A DNA stretch of 64,000 nucleotides from Pseudomonadota bacterium (GTDB lineage: Bacteria; Pseudomonadota; Alphaproteobacteria; Acetobacterales; Acetobacteraceae), in the NCBI GenBank assembly GCA_021780935.1, contig JAJXXT010000141.1:10207-74206 (forward strand). The letters run 5' to 3'. Positions 47,708 to 56,598 of this stretch are shown one piece after another. The position numbers and the translations under genes are program-made. The first letter of the stretch is position 1; the number at the start of each line of letters is the position of its first letter. The notes beneath the pieces were generated by a model. It was not told where the DNA came from, ran no database searches, and saw nothing but the letters and a program-made list of their open reading frames with translations.

Positions 47708-48172
47708 ATGATGCCGTCCGACAAACGCCCCCGCGCCACCCGCGCCGACTATCCCGTCTTCGAGACCGTCCCCACGCGCTGGGCCGATAACGACATCTAC
47801 GGTCATGCCAACAACACGGTCTATTACGCCTGGATCGACACTGCGGTGAACCGTGTCCTCATCGATCGCGGAACGCTGGTCCCGGGCAGAACCGCCATCT
47901 TCGGCATCGTGGTCGAGAATGGCTGCCGGTTCCATTCCGAGATCGCCTATCCCGACCATGTCAGCATCGGCCTGCGCATCGCCCGCCTCGGCACCTCCTC
48001 CATCCGTTACGAGCTCGGCATCTTCCGCAACGACGAGACGATGGCGGCGGCGGAGGCGCATTTCGTGCACGTCTATGTTGCCCGCGAGACGATGCGCCCG
48101 GTGCCGATCCCCGCTAACGTGCGGCTGGCGCTCGCCGACCTCGTGCGGGCCGACCCCATCGCGGAGGAGTGA
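47708..48172 (+). CDS. 4-hydroxybenzoyl-CoA thioesterase-fold acyl-CoA thioesterase
   Basis: A 154-residue hot-dog-fold protein. The active-site helix begins TRWADNDIYGHANNTVYYAWID, where Asp (DxxGHxNN) is the 4HBT-type catalytic residue, and GIVVENGCRFHSEIAYPD follows. It would hydrolyse small or aromatic acyl-CoA esters. Two adjacent ATGs (47708, 47711) could start it. An SDR gene follows after two bases. Confidence 0.88.
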   Translation: MMPSDKRPRATRADYPVFETVPTRWADNDIYGHANNTVYYAWIDTAVNRVLIDRGTLVPGRTAIFGIVVENGCRFHSEIAYPDHVSIGLRIARLGTSSIRYELGIFRNDETMAAAEAHFVHVYVARETMRPVPIPANVRLALADLVRADPIAEE

Positions 48173-48174
48173 CC

Positions 48175-48957
48175 ATGGACACGGGTTTGAAGGGCAAGCG
48201 CGCCATCGTCTGCGCCGCCAGCAAGGGGCTAGGCCGGGCCTGTGCCGAGGCGCTTGCCCGCGAGGGCGTGGACCTGGTCATCACCGCCCGCACGCCGGGC
48301 CCGCTTGAGGAGACCGCCGCCGCCATCCGCGCCGCCACCGGCGTGAACGTCACGGCGATTGCCGGCGATATCACCACCGACGAGGGCAAGCGCGCTGCGC
48401 TGGCGGCGTGCCCGCAGCCCGACATCCTGGTCAACAACGCGGGCGGCCCGCCCGCGGGCGATTTCCGCGAATGGGATCGCGAGGCCTGGGTGCGCGCGGT
48501 GGACGCCAACATGCTGACGCCGATCTTTCTCATTCGCGCGGTGATCGACGGCATGATCGCGCGGCGCTTCGGGCGCATCGTCAACATCACCTCCGCCTCG
48601 GTGAAGTCGCCGATCCCCAATCTCGGCATGTCGAACGGTGCGCGCGCCGGGCTCACGGGTTTTGTCGCCGGGCTCGCGCGCCAGGTCGCGGCCCACAATG
48701 TCACCATCAACAACCTGCTGCCCGGCCCGTTCCGCACCGACCGGCTGCTCGGCATGTCGCGCGCCCAGGCGGAGAAGGCCGGGCGGACGGTGGATGAGGA
48801 AATCGCGTTGCGCGCGAAGCAGACGCCGGCCGGGCGGATCGGCGAGCCGGCGGAGTTCGGCGCCGCCTGCGCGTTTCTTTGCGCTGCCAGCTCCGGCTTC
48901 ATCGTCGGCCAGAACCTCGTCCTCGATGGTGGCGCGTTCAACTCGACGATGGGGTAG
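48175..48957 (+). CDS. SDR-family protein lacking the canonical YxxxK
   Basis: A 260-residue Rossmann protein with cofactor motif CAASKGLGRACAEALA and NNAGGPPAG. After ITSASVK, where Tyr-x-x-x-Lys is expected, it reads LGMSNGARAGLTGF, so Tyr is Ser (or Met) and Lys is Arg. The same SN-x-x-R form occurs in a known SDR side branch. Whether it is an active reductase is unclear. The start follows GGAGGAGTGACC. It is coupled with the thioesterase. Confidence 0.87.
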   Translation: MDTGLKGKRAIVCAASKGLGRACAEALAREGVDLVITARTPGPLEETAAAIRAATGVNVTAIAGDITTDEGKRAALAACPQPDILVNNAGGPPAGDFREWDREAWVRAVDANMLTPIFLIRAVIDGMIARRFGRIVNITSASVKSPIPNLGMSNGARAGLTGFVAGLARQVAAHNVTINNLLPGPFRTDRLLGMSRAQAEKAGRTVDEEIALRAKQTPAGRIGEPAEFGAACAFLCAASSGFIVGQNLVLDGGAFNSTMG

Positions 48958-48963
48958 CTGCCA

Positions 48964-50046
48964 TCACCGCCTGAAGAATCGCGCCGCCGCGAATGGCGCC
49001 AGGTCGGCCGGCATGTCCCCGCCGGCCAGCATCATCGCCATGGCGCGCCCGAGGTAGGCGGCAAGCGTCACGCCGCTATGCGTCACGGCCACGTGGTAGC
49101 CCGGCAGGCCGGGCACCGGCCCGATGGCGGTGAGCCCGTCGGCGGGGATGGCGCGCGTGCCGATCCGCACCGCGTCCGGCGTGGCGCTGCCGATCGCGGG
49201 CAGCAGCTTTCGCGCCGCGTCCATCAGCGATGCCGCGGCCGGCGCGGCGCTCGCCGGCGTGCTGTTGGCATCGAGCCCCGCATCGGTTTCGTCGGCGTGC
49301 AGAAGCAGCCGCCCGGCGCCGTCCGGGCGCAGGTTGAGCCCCGGCGTGTGCAGCACCCGCGAAAGCCCGGTCGCGACCGCCGGCGTCACCACCAGCAGGC
49401 CGCGCGTCGGCCGCATCGGCACGTGCAGCGCCGTATCCCGCACCACGGAGTTCACCCGCGCCCCGGCGCAATTGATCACGGTGTCGGCCGGGATCATGCT
49501 GCCATCGGCGAGGCGCACACCCTCCAGCCGCTCATCCTCCAGCACCAGGTCCTCGACGCGGCCATAGCGGAACTCGGCCCCCAGCGTCTCCGCGCGCAGC
49601 AGCATGGCACCCGCGAAAACCACGGCGTCGAGCCATCCCTCGTCCGGGAAATAGGCAAACGGCCCGTTGCCCAGCGCCGCCGCCGCGAGGCCCGGTTCGC
49701 GCGCCAGAACCGCTTCGCGCGACATTTCCTCGACCGCATATCCCCAGCGGTGCAGGCGGGTCACATCCGCCTCGTCCACCGGCCAGGTCATCGCACCGCC
49801 GCCATGCCACCAGGGCGTGGCGCCCAACTCGGCCCGCAGCGCCGCATGCGCCGCCATGCCGGCGACGTTGAGGTCATGATACGCCCGGGGCGGCTTTCGC
49901 CTCGCGTTCACCCAGGCGAAACTCGTGCCGGTCGCGCCGGCGCCAGGCCGGTCCTCCTCGACCACGATGACCCGCGTCCCACGCTCCGCCAGCCGAAACG
50001 CCACCGAGGTACCCACGACGCCGGCACCGACAACGACAACACGCAT
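48964..50046 (-). CDS. FAD-dependent oxidoreductase, DAO family
   Basis: A 360-residue flavoenzyme of the D-amino-acid-dehydrogenase/glycine-oxidase superfamily. The FAD fold is VVVVGAGVVGTSVAFRLAERG, with GATGTSFAWVNARRKPP binding the isoalloxazine region and a C-terminal GPVPGLPGYHVAVTHSGVTLA. It would oxidise an amine or amino acid. It is convergent with the SDR gene, with a six-base gap, and 143 bases from the divergent hydrolase. Confidence 0.9.
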   Translation of the reverse strand: MRVVVVGAGVVGTSVAFRLAERGTRVIVVEEDRPGAGATGTSFAWVNARRKPPRAYHDLNVAGMAAHAALRAELGATPWWHGGGAMTWPVDEADVTRLHRWGYAVEEMSREAVLAREPGLAAAALGNGPFAYFPDEGWLDAVVFAGAMLLRAETLGAEFRYGRVEDLVLEDERLEGVRLADGSMIPADTVINCAGARVNSVVRDTALHVPMRPTRGLLVVTPAVATGLSRVLHTPGLNLRPDGAGRLLLHADETDAGLDANSTPASAAPAAASLMDAARKLLPAIGSATPDAVRIGTRAIPADGLTAIGPVPGLPGYHVAVTHSGVTLAAYLGRAMAMMLAGGDMPADLAPFAAARFFRR

Positions 50047-50189
50047 AACCCGATCCCCTTACCCGCAGGCAGGAATATCCAAAAATGTTGCGCTCACGTG
50101 CCGAGGCCGGTCAAGCTGCGGCGACCGGCCGGCACGGCATTTGTCTTTTCCAGGCGTGGCAAAGCGCGTAGCCGGCCCTAGATAGAGGT

Positions 50190-51020
50190 GTGGCCTTTCG
50201 TCCTGTCGATCTGGTTAATGCGCTGGCCGGCACTCGCGGAATGCGCGTGGCGCGCGGCATCGGCTTCGGTTCGCATGCCCGCCAGCGCCTCGACCTGTGG
50301 CGCCTGGACGATGCGCGGGACCGCCTGCCCGTTCTTGTGTTTTTCTATGGTGGCGCCTGGCAGGATGGTGCGCGCGCGGACTACGCCTTCGCCGCGGCGT
50401 CACTGGCCCGCGCGGGTTTTCTCGTCGCGGTGCCGGATTATCGGTTGCATCCGGCGGCATCGTTTCCGGCCTTTCTCGAAGATGGTGCGGCCGTCGTGGC
50501 GGCTCTGCGCCGGCTGGCGCCCGAGCACGGCGGCGACCCCGCACGGCTACTGGTGATGGGCCATTCCGCCGGCGCCCATATCGCGGCGATGCTGGCGCTC
50601 GACCAGCGCTGGGGTGCGCGGCCGGCCGGTATGGTGGGCCTCGCCGGGCCCTATGATTTCCTGCCCATCCTGGGCGCGAATATCCGCCGCGTGTTCGCCC
50701 CGGCGGCCGATCCGCGCGACACCCAGCCGATCCATTTTGCCGGCCCGCACGCACCGCCGATGCTGCTGCTGCACGGCGCGCGCGACCGTGTGGTGTGGCC
50801 GCGCAACGCGCTGGCGCTGGCGGCGCGCGTTAATGCTGCGGGCGGCGGCGCGCAGGCGCGCATCCTGCCGGGCATCGGCCATATCGGCATCGTGCTGGCG
50901 CTGGCGCGGCCGTTCCGCTTCCTCGCCCCGGTGCTGGACGCGACGGTGGGTTTCGCGTCACGCTGTGCGCCAACCGCGGAGGCAGCATGCACACCCGTCC
51001 CTTCGGTCGCTCCGGCCTGA
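50190..51020 (+). CDS. Alpha/beta hydrolase (carboxylesterase-like)
   Basis: A 276-residue hydrolase. Oxyanion motif FYGGAWQDG (about residue 52), nucleophile elbow MGHSAGAHIAA, acid in HGARDRVVWP, and His in GIGHIGIV. This follows the BD-FAE/esterase branch. Translation starts with GTG at 50190. The last 34 bases overlap the next gene, so the C-terminal tail after about residue 255 may be an extension without function. Confidence 0.87.
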   Translation: MAFRPVDLVNALAGTRGMRVARGIGFGSHARQRLDLWRLDDARDRLPVLVFFYGGAWQDGARADYAFAAASLARAGFLVAVPDYRLHPAASFPAFLEDGAAVVAALRRLAPEHGGDPARLLVMGHSAGAHIAAMLALDQRWGARPAGMVGLAGPYDFLPILGANIRRVFAPAADPRDTQPIHFAGPHAPPMLLLHGARDRVVWPRNALALAARVNAAGGGAQARILPGIGHIGIVLALARPFRFLAPVLDATVGFASRCAPTAEAACTPVPSVAPA

Positions 51021-51931
51021 ACCTCTCCGTCCTCGGCCTTGGTTGCGGCGCGGTCGGCGGGCTGATGGTCCGCGGCACGCCCGCCGACCGCGAGCGCGCG
51101 GTCGCCATGTCGCGCGATGCCGGAGTCAATTATTTCGACACCGCAGTGCAGTACGGCGACGGGCTATCCGAGACTCATCTCGGCGCGGCCCTGGCCTCGC
51201 TCGGCCTGCGCGATGCCATCGTCGGCACCAAGGTGCGGCTGAAACCGGCGCAGTTCGGTGCCATTGCCGAGACCGTCACCGCGTCGCTGGAGGCGAGCCT
51301 CAGGCGTCTCGGCCGCGACCACGTGGCGATCTTCCATCTGCACAACGCCATCACCGAGGAGGGCGGCGGCGATGCGCTGTCGGTGGCGCAGGTGCTGGGC
51401 GAGGTGCTGCCCGTCTTCGTCCGCCTGCGCGAGGCTGGCAAGACCCGCCTCATCGGCATTACCGCCGTGGGTGAGACCGGCGCGCTGCACCGCGTCGTCG
51501 CGTCCGGAGCGGTGGACAGCGCGCAGATCGTCATCAACCTCCTCAACCCGACCGCGATCGGCCGCCCGCCGCCGGGCTTCACCGGCCAGGACTTCCAGGC
51601 GCTGGCGCTCGCGGCGCAACGGCAGGGCTGCGGCGGCATCGGCATCCGCATCTTGGCCGGCGGTGCGCTATCCGGCAGCATCGAGCGCCACGACCTCGCC
51701 AGCCCCGCTCCCGCGCCGATCGGCTCAGGCGGGGACTACGCCGAGGATGTCGTCGCCGCGCGCCAGTTTTTGCCGCTGGTGACGCAGGGCAGGGCGGGCA
51801 GCCTGGTCGAGGCGGCGATCCGGTTCGCCATCGGCCACGAGGCGATTGCCCCCGCGCTGATCGGCATCGCCTCGCTGGAGCAGCTTCAGGCGGCGCTCGA
51901 TGCGGTGTCGAAGGGGCCGCTCGCCGTCTAG
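50987..51931 (+). CDS. Aldo/keto reductase
   Basis: A 314-residue enzyme. The N-terminus is RPFGRSGLNLSVLGLGCGAVGG, the catalytic Asp and Tyr are in NYFDTAVQYGDG, Lys in GTKVRLK and His in IFHLHNA. The form resembles the L-galactose/pyridoxal dehydrogenase-like aldo-keto reductases. It overlaps the hydrolase by 34 bases. Its TAG stop shares CTAG with the stop of the convergent GST. Confidence 0.9.
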   Translation: MHTRPFGRSGLNLSVLGLGCGAVGGLMVRGTPADRERAVAMSRDAGVNYFDTAVQYGDGLSETHLGAALASLGLRDAIVGTKVRLKPAQFGAIAETVTASLEASLRRLGRDHVAIFHLHNAITEEGGGDALSVAQVLGEVLPVFVRLREAGKTRLIGITAVGETGALHRVVASGAVDSAQIVINLLNPTAIGRPPPGFTGQDFQALALAAQRQGCGGIGIRILAGGALSGSIERHDLASPAPAPIGSGGDYAEDVVAARQFLPLVTQGRAGSLVEAAIRFAIGHEAIAPALIGIASLEQLQAALDAVSKGPLAV

Positions 51932-52584
51932 ATGGGCGCTTCCGAGGCGGGGATGCGCCAGCTCGGCGGCTCTGCCGCGGCGGCGCGATACCATGCCTCC
52001 ATCAGCGGGTGGGCGCGAACCGCGTCGCAATAGGCCCGGCTGATCGCCGAAAGCTCCGGCTGATACGTCAGGAAACGGCATACGACGGGCGCATACATCA
52101 CGTCCGCCAAGGTGAAATCAGCGCCGAACAGAAACGGCCCGCCGGTGCCGAAGCGGCTGCGGCAGTCGCGCCAGATGGTCTCGATCCGCGCGATATCGGC
52201 CAGCACCTCGGGCGTTCTGCCCGCACCGGCGGCGCTGCGGAACAGGCTCATCGGCATCGCCTGGCGCAGCGCGCGGAACCCCGCATGCATCTCGCTCGCG
52301 ACGCTGCGCGCCAGCGCCCGTGCGGCGCGGTCCGCCGGCCACAGCCCCGGCTTCAGCTCCGCGCAGTATTCGCCGATCGCCAGCGACTCCCAGATCAGGT
52401 TGCCGTCATGGTCCAGCACCGGCACCGTGCCGCCGGGCGAGATGGTGTGGATGCTCGCCGTATAGCCCCCGGCCAGCGGCATCACGACCTCCTCCACGTC
52501 CAGCCCCGCCAGCCGCACCGGCAGCCAGCCCCTGAGCGACCAGGACGAATAGCGTCTGGTGCCGATGATGATCCGTCCGCGCAT
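51928..52584 (-). CDS. Glutathione S-transferase
   Basis: A 218-residue GST. The N-terminal thioredoxin-like half has GTRRYSSWSLRGWLPVRLAG, with a Ser or Tyr as likely glutathione activator, then GGTVPVLDHDGNLIWESLAIGEY (the cis-Pro and Ser for glutathione). The C-terminal half has ADFTLADVMYAPVV. The start follows GGGGAGG. It detoxifies or reduces electrophiles; class cannot be fixed. Confidence 0.92.
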   Translation of the reverse strand: MRGRIIIGTRRYSSWSLRGWLPVRLAGLDVEEVVMPLAGGYTASIHTISPGGTVPVLDHDGNLIWESLAIGEYCAELKPGLWPADRAARALARSVASEMHAGFRALRQAMPMSLFRSAAGAGRTPEVLADIARIETIWRDCRSRFGTGGPFLFGADFTLADVMYAPVVCRFLTYQPELSAISRAYCDAVRAHPLMEAWYRAAAAEPPSWRIPASEAPI

Positions 52585-52720
52585 GGAACCCTCCCCTGGT
52601 GGCCGCCCCTCTGGCTCGCCGCTTTTCCTGTCCACGAATCGCACGATGGCAGCCCCGCGCCAACCCTCCTTGCCCTGGCCTCGCGGTCGCGCGACGCTCG
52701 ACCCTCGTAAGGAGCCGTCG

Positions 52721-52795
52721 ATGCGCGATCTGACGATGCACGATCTGACCGGCCGCAAGGAGAGCCTCGCCGCCGTTTGCGCTGCGGCGGCCTGA
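52721..52795 (+). CDS. Short ORF (24 aa) with strong RBS before the DAO gene
   Basis: An ATG with a near-perfect Shine-Dalgarno (AAGGAG, six bases upstream) opens a 24-codon frame, MRDLTMHDLTGRKES followed by LAAVCAAAA, ending TGA one base before the TTG of the flavoenzyme gene. The downstream gene itself has only a TTG and no clear Shine-Dalgarno, so the small frame may act as a leader that delivers ribosomes. I recognise no family. It could also be the original N-terminus of the next gene, displaced by a frameshift. Confidence 0.5.
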   Translation: MRDLTMHDLTGRKESLAAVCAAAA

Positions 52796-52796
52796 G

Positions 52797-54137
52797 TTGC
52801 CGGGCCCGACGCCCGACCCCGTCGCCTCCGACGAAACGCTGCCGGCGGCGGCTGATGTCGTCGTCATCGGCGGCGGCATTGCCGGTACCTGCACGGCGCT
52901 GACGCTGGCCGAGCGCGGGGTTTCCGTCGTGCTGTGCGAAAAGGGCGAGATCGGCGCCGAGCAGTCCAGCCGCAACTGGGGCTGGGTGCGCAAGATGGGT
53001 CGCGACCCGCGCGAGCTTCCGCTGGCGATCGAGGCGTTGCGCCAGTGGAACGGCATGGACCAGCGCGTCGCCGCGGCGACCGGGTTTCGCGTCGGGGGCA
53101 TCGCCTATCTCTGCGACGACGAGGCGGCGGTGGCCAAGCGCGAGACATGGCTGGAGCGTGCCCGCCCCTACCAGCTCGACACGCGCATCATCGGCCCGGA
53201 CGAGGTCGCGAAACTGATGCCGGGCACCGGGCGGCGATACGCGGGCGCGCTCTACACCGCGAGCGACGGCCAGGCGGAGCCGCAGAAGGCGGCACCGGCC
53301 ATTGCCCGCGCGGCGCGCCGGGCCGGGGCCGCGGTGTTCACGCGCTGCGCTGTGCGCGGCATCGAAACCAATGCCGGGCGTGTCGCCGCGGCGGTGACGG
53401 AGCGTGGGCGCATTCGCTGCCAGAGCGTGGTGCTGGCCGGCGGCGCCTGGTCGCGCCTGTTCGCGGGCTCGCTCGGCATCGAGCTGCCACAGCTCAAGAT
53501 GCTGTCCTCCGTCATGCGCACCGCGCCCCTGCCGGCGGGCGAGGTAGCGCCCGATATCGCCGCCCTCGGCCACGGCTACGCGCTGCGCCGGCGCGACGAT
53601 GGCGGCTACACGCTCACCCACGGCCGCTTCGGTTTTCACGACCTGGTGCCGGATTCGTTCCGGTTGTTTTTCGATTTCCAGGCGGCGTGGAAGCTGGAGC
53701 GCAGGGACGTGCATGTGCGCCTCGGCCGGCGCTTTCTGGAGGAGGCGCGGCTGCCCCGCCGCTGGGCGCTGGACGCGCCGTCGCCGTTCGAGCATCGCCG
53801 TATCCTCGACCCCGAGCCCTATCACCCGATCCTCGACACCGCGAGCCGCAACCTGCAACAGGAGCTGCCGGCCATCGGGCGGCTGAAGGTGGTGCAGCGC
53901 TGGGCCGGGCTGATCGACGTGACGCCGGACGCGGTGCCGGTGATCTCGCCGGTGGACGCACTGCCGGGCATGGTGATCGCGACCGGGTTTTCGGGCCATG
54001 GCTTTGGCATCGGGCCGGGTGCCGGGCGGCTCGCGGCGGACCTCGCGACGGGTGCGGCACCGGTGGTGGACCCGACACCGTTCCGGCTGGCGCGATTCGC
54101 CGAGCGGCCGCGGCCGAAGCCTTATGGTGCCGTTTAG
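52797..54137 (+). CDS. FAD-dependent oxidoreductase, DAO family
   Basis: A 446-residue flavoenzyme. FAD binding: VVVIGGGIAGTCTALTLAERG; then SSRNWGWVRKMGRDPRE, a strong marker of the amine/opine-oxidase-like branch (GSSRNWGW); C-terminus VTPDAVPVISPVDALPGMVI and TGFSGHGFGIGPGAGRLAADL. Likely role: oxidation of an N-substituted amino acid. The start is a TTG one base after a 24-codon ORF, so translation re-initiation is likely. Confidence 0.88.
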   Translation: MPGPTPDPVASDETLPAAADVVVIGGGIAGTCTALTLAERGVSVVLCEKGEIGAEQSSRNWGWVRKMGRDPRELPLAIEALRQWNGMDQRVAAATGFRVGGIAYLCDDEAAVAKRETWLERARPYQLDTRIIGPDEVAKLMPGTGRRYAGALYTASDGQAEPQKAAPAIARAARRAGAAVFTRCAVRGIETNAGRVAAAVTERGRIRCQSVVLAGGAWSRLFAGSLGIELPQLKMLSSVMRTAPLPAGEVAPDIAALGHGYALRRRDDGGYTLTHGRFGFHDLVPDSFRLFFDFQAAWKLERRDVHVRLGRRFLEEARLPRRWALDAPSPFEHRRILDPEPYHPILDTASRNLQQELPAIGRLKVVQRWAGLIDVTPDAVPVISPVDALPGMVIATGFSGHGFGIGPGAGRLAADLATGAAPVVDPTPFRLARFAERPRPKPYGAV

Positions 54138-54140
54138 CAG

Positions 54141-54167
54141 GGTTCTCCTTTCTTGTAAGAAAGAACC
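54141..54167. repeat. Palindromic hairpin (possible REP-like element)
   Basis: Seven bases after the DAO gene, GGTTC-tcc-TTTCTT-GT-AAGAAA-GAACC folds into an 11-bp stem with a 3-base bulge. It is followed by CAAAGAACTTTC without a clean T-run. The AT-rich composition contrasts with the surroundings. It may be a terminator or a dispersed palindromic repeat; only one copy was seen here. Confidence 0.5.
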
Positions 54168-54224
54168 AAAGAACTTTCACCGATGCAGGCTCCGGTGACG
54201 GATCGCCTGCGTCAAGGAGGTAGC

Positions 54225-54836
54225 ATGGCGATCACGGTCTATGGTTTCGGCATAAGCGGCAATTGCTGGAAGGTCTCGACCATCCTGCGCCTCACCGGCC
54301 GCGCCTACACCTGGATCGAAACCGATTCCAACGCCGGCCGGACCCGCACACCCGAGTTCCTCGCGATGAACCCGAACGCCAAGGTGCCGACCGTGGTGCT
54401 CGAGGACGGCGCCGTCATCACCGAGAGCGGTGCGATTCTGCTGCACTTCGCGGAGGGGACGGCCTGGCTGCCCGCCCCGGGCCTCGCGCGCACACGGGTG
54501 ATGGAATGGCTGTTCTTTGAACAGTACAGCCACGAACCGGCGATCGCTGTTGCCCGCAACATCATCACCTATCTGAAACAGCAAGAGGCGCGGATCGAGC
54601 GTGTGCGCCAGTGCTGGCAACGTGGCGGCGCCGCACTCGACGTGATGGAGCGCCGGCTTGCAACGCATGATTTCCTGACCGATACCGGCCCCACGATCGC
54701 CGATATCGCTCTTGTCGCCTACACCCAGGCGGCGGACGAGGGCGGGTTCGACCTCGCCCGCTGGCCCGGCGTGCAGGCGTGGGTCGCGCGCTTCCTCGCT
54801 TTGCCCGGCATCACTCCGTTAGCGAAACCAGGCTGA
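54225..54836 (+). CDS. Glutathione S-transferase
   Basis: A 203-residue GST. N-terminal domain: VYGFGISGNCWKVSTILRLTG, with the Ser/Asn region as activator, MNPNAKVPTVVLEDGAVITES (cis-Pro, Glu-Ser for glutathione). C-terminal domain: TIADIALVAYTQAADEGG. This resembles the bacterial beta/theta-like YfcF-YghU-type enzymes. The start follows AAGGAGGTAGC, an excellent ribosome binding site. Confidence 0.92.
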   Translation: MAITVYGFGISGNCWKVSTILRLTGRAYTWIETDSNAGRTRTPEFLAMNPNAKVPTVVLEDGAVITESGAILLHFAEGTAWLPAPGLARTRVMEWLFFEQYSHEPAIAVARNIITYLKQQEARIERVRQCWQRGGAALDVMERRLATHDFLTDTGPTIADIALVAYTQAADEGGFDLARWPGVQAWVARFLALPGITPLAKPG

Positions 54837-54962
54837 GCCATCGGCCGGAAGCCGCACGCTGCATGGGCTGAACTCATTCACGTGATCGATCAGGAATCCA
54901 GACTTGCTTCGGTTCCGCCCGCGGCGAAATGCACCGCGAGCATGGCAGCAACCGAATGAACC

Positions 54963-56393
54963 TCACGCCCCCGCGCTGCGGAAGCCGCTGACGCCGCGCT
55001 CGATCTCGGTCACGTGCTCCGGGCGGAATTCGCCGGCGTTCTTCAGGCCGCAGGCGTGCGCGATGATCTCCACCTCCTCGCGGATGCGCTCGGCGTAGCG
55101 CGCCACACGCACGCCCTTGTCCATCGGGTCGAGGCCGCGGATCAGCTTCGGGTCCACGGCGGTCACGCCGGTGGGACATTTGCCGCTGCCGCATTTCATC
55201 GCCTGGATGCAACCAAGCGAAAACATGAAACCGCGGGCCGATGAAACGAAATCGGCACCCATGCACAGCGCCCATGCCACCTTGTCCGGCGTGATCAGCT
55301 TGCCGCTGGCGACGATGCGGATACGCTCCTCAAGCCCGTGGCGTGCCCGCGCCGCTGCCACCAGCGGCAGCGCCTGGGTGATCGGCAGGCCCACGTAATC
55401 CGCGAGCGGCGCCGGAGCAGCCCCGGTGCCGCCCTCGCCGCCATCCACCTGCACATAGTCGGGGCAGCCCTCGGGGTTGGCGACGCAGTCGGCGAACCAG
55501 GTGTCGAGAAAGCTCGGGTGCCCGACAACGAATTTCACGCCCACCGGCCGCCCGGTCACGCGCCGGACGCGGGCGACGAAGGCGCCGAGCTCGCGCACAT
55601 TGCCGATATCGGTATGCCGGTTGGGTGAGATGCTATCCTTGCCAACGGGAATACCGCGGATCGCCGCGATCTCCGACGAGACCTTGGCGCCGGGCAGGAT
55701 GCCGCCCTTGCCTGGCTTGGCGCCCTGCGCCAGCTTCACCTCGAACATGCGCACGTTCTCGTGCGCCGCGACCTCGCGCAGCTTGGCCTCCGAAAGATTG
55801 CCGTGCTCGTCACGCACGCCGTATTTGGCGGTGCCGATCTGCATGATCACGTCGCACCCGCCCTCGAGGTGATAGGGTGCGAGCCCGCCTTCGCCGGTTG
55901 CCATCCAGATATTGCCGATCTTCGCCCCGCGCGACAGGGCGGAGACCGCGGCATGCGACAGCGCACCGAAGCTCATGCCGGAGATGTTGAAGAAGCTTTT
56001 GGCGACATAGGGGCGCTCGCAGGCGCCCGGCCCCTCGGCGATGCCGATCGTCTTGCCGGGAAAGGCGGATTTCTCCTCGTCCAGCACCGGGAACGGCGCG
56101 TTGCGGAAGGCGAAGACTGGCATCACCTCGCTGCCGAACGAGACCAGGTTGGAAACGCCCTTGGCGGAGCGATAGACCCAGGCTCGCTCCAGCCGGTTGA
56201 ACGGGCGCTCCACCCAGTCCGGCAGGTACTGATACTGGCGCATGTACTCGCCCCAGGTCTCGGCGAAGTACCGGAAATGCCCGATCACCGGGTAGTTGCG
56301 CAGGATCGTATGCTGGGTCTGGCGTGTATCGTGCAGATAGATCAGCCCGCCCGCCAGCAGCAGAACGAGCACCACCAGAATTATCGTCGTCAT
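54963..56393 (-). CDS. FMN-binding glutamate-synthase-family protein, membrane-anchored
   Basis: A 476-residue protein. A single N-terminal membrane helix (about residues 3-20) precedes a GltS-like FMN barrel with ATGEGGLAPYHLEGG, GAKPGKGGILPG, VDGGEGGTGAAP and the 3Fe-4S-type Cys motif in CGSGKCPTGV. It has no amidotransferase or central domain of GltB, so it is a stand-alone homologue whose reaction is not established. The ATG follows GGGAGG at seven bases; one five codons earlier is possible. Upstream, 15-bp repeats occupy the divergent spacer. Confidence 0.88.
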   Translation of the reverse strand: MTTIILVVLVLLLAGGLIYLHDTRQTQHTILRNYPVIGHFRYFAETWGEYMRQYQYLPDWVERPFNRLERAWVYRSAKGVSNLVSFGSEVMPVFAFRNAPFPVLDEEKSAFPGKTIGIAEGPGACERPYVAKSFFNISGMSFGALSHAAVSALSRGAKIGNIWMATGEGGLAPYHLEGGCDVIMQIGTAKYGVRDEHGNLSEAKLREVAAHENVRMFEVKLAQGAKPGKGGILPGAKVSSEIAAIRGIPVGKDSISPNRHTDIGNVRELGAFVARVRRVTGRPVGVKFVVGHPSFLDTWFADCVANPEGCPDYVQVDGGEGGTGAAPAPLADYVGLPITQALPLVAAARARHGLEERIRIVASGKLITPDKVAWALCMGADFVSSARGFMFSLGCIQAMKCGSGKCPTGVTAVDPKLIRGLDPMDKGVRVARYAERIREEVEIIAHACGLKNAGEFRPEHVTEIERGVSGFRSAGA

Positions 56394-56410
56394 CGCGCCG
56401 CCTCCCATTC

Positions 56411-56515
56411 CTTGGCCCGGCTTCCTTGGCCCCAGGCATTTTTCGCCCAGGCTTTCTCGGCCCAGGCATTCTAGGCCCAGGCCTTCTCGGCACCGGGCTT
56501 CCCTGGCCCAACCTC
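56411..56515. repeat. 15-bp tandem repeat in the divergent spacer
   Basis: Seven 15-base units in phase, consensus about CTNGGCCCAGGCNTT, for example CTCGGCCCAGGCATT (56456) and CTAGGCCCAGGCCTT (56471). The array lies just upstream of the FMN protein start (56393) and about 85 bases before the Hint gene on the other strand. The frame stays open through it on the minus strand (units like GLGLE-CLGRE), but it is probably untranslated. Confidence 0.85.
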
Positions 56516-56598
56516 GCAACCATAGACATGGTTCGGTTGTTACGGTGCTAAGATTTCGCGCGCGCCGCCACGGGCCGCGCCAGACCGGAGGGGGAGCG

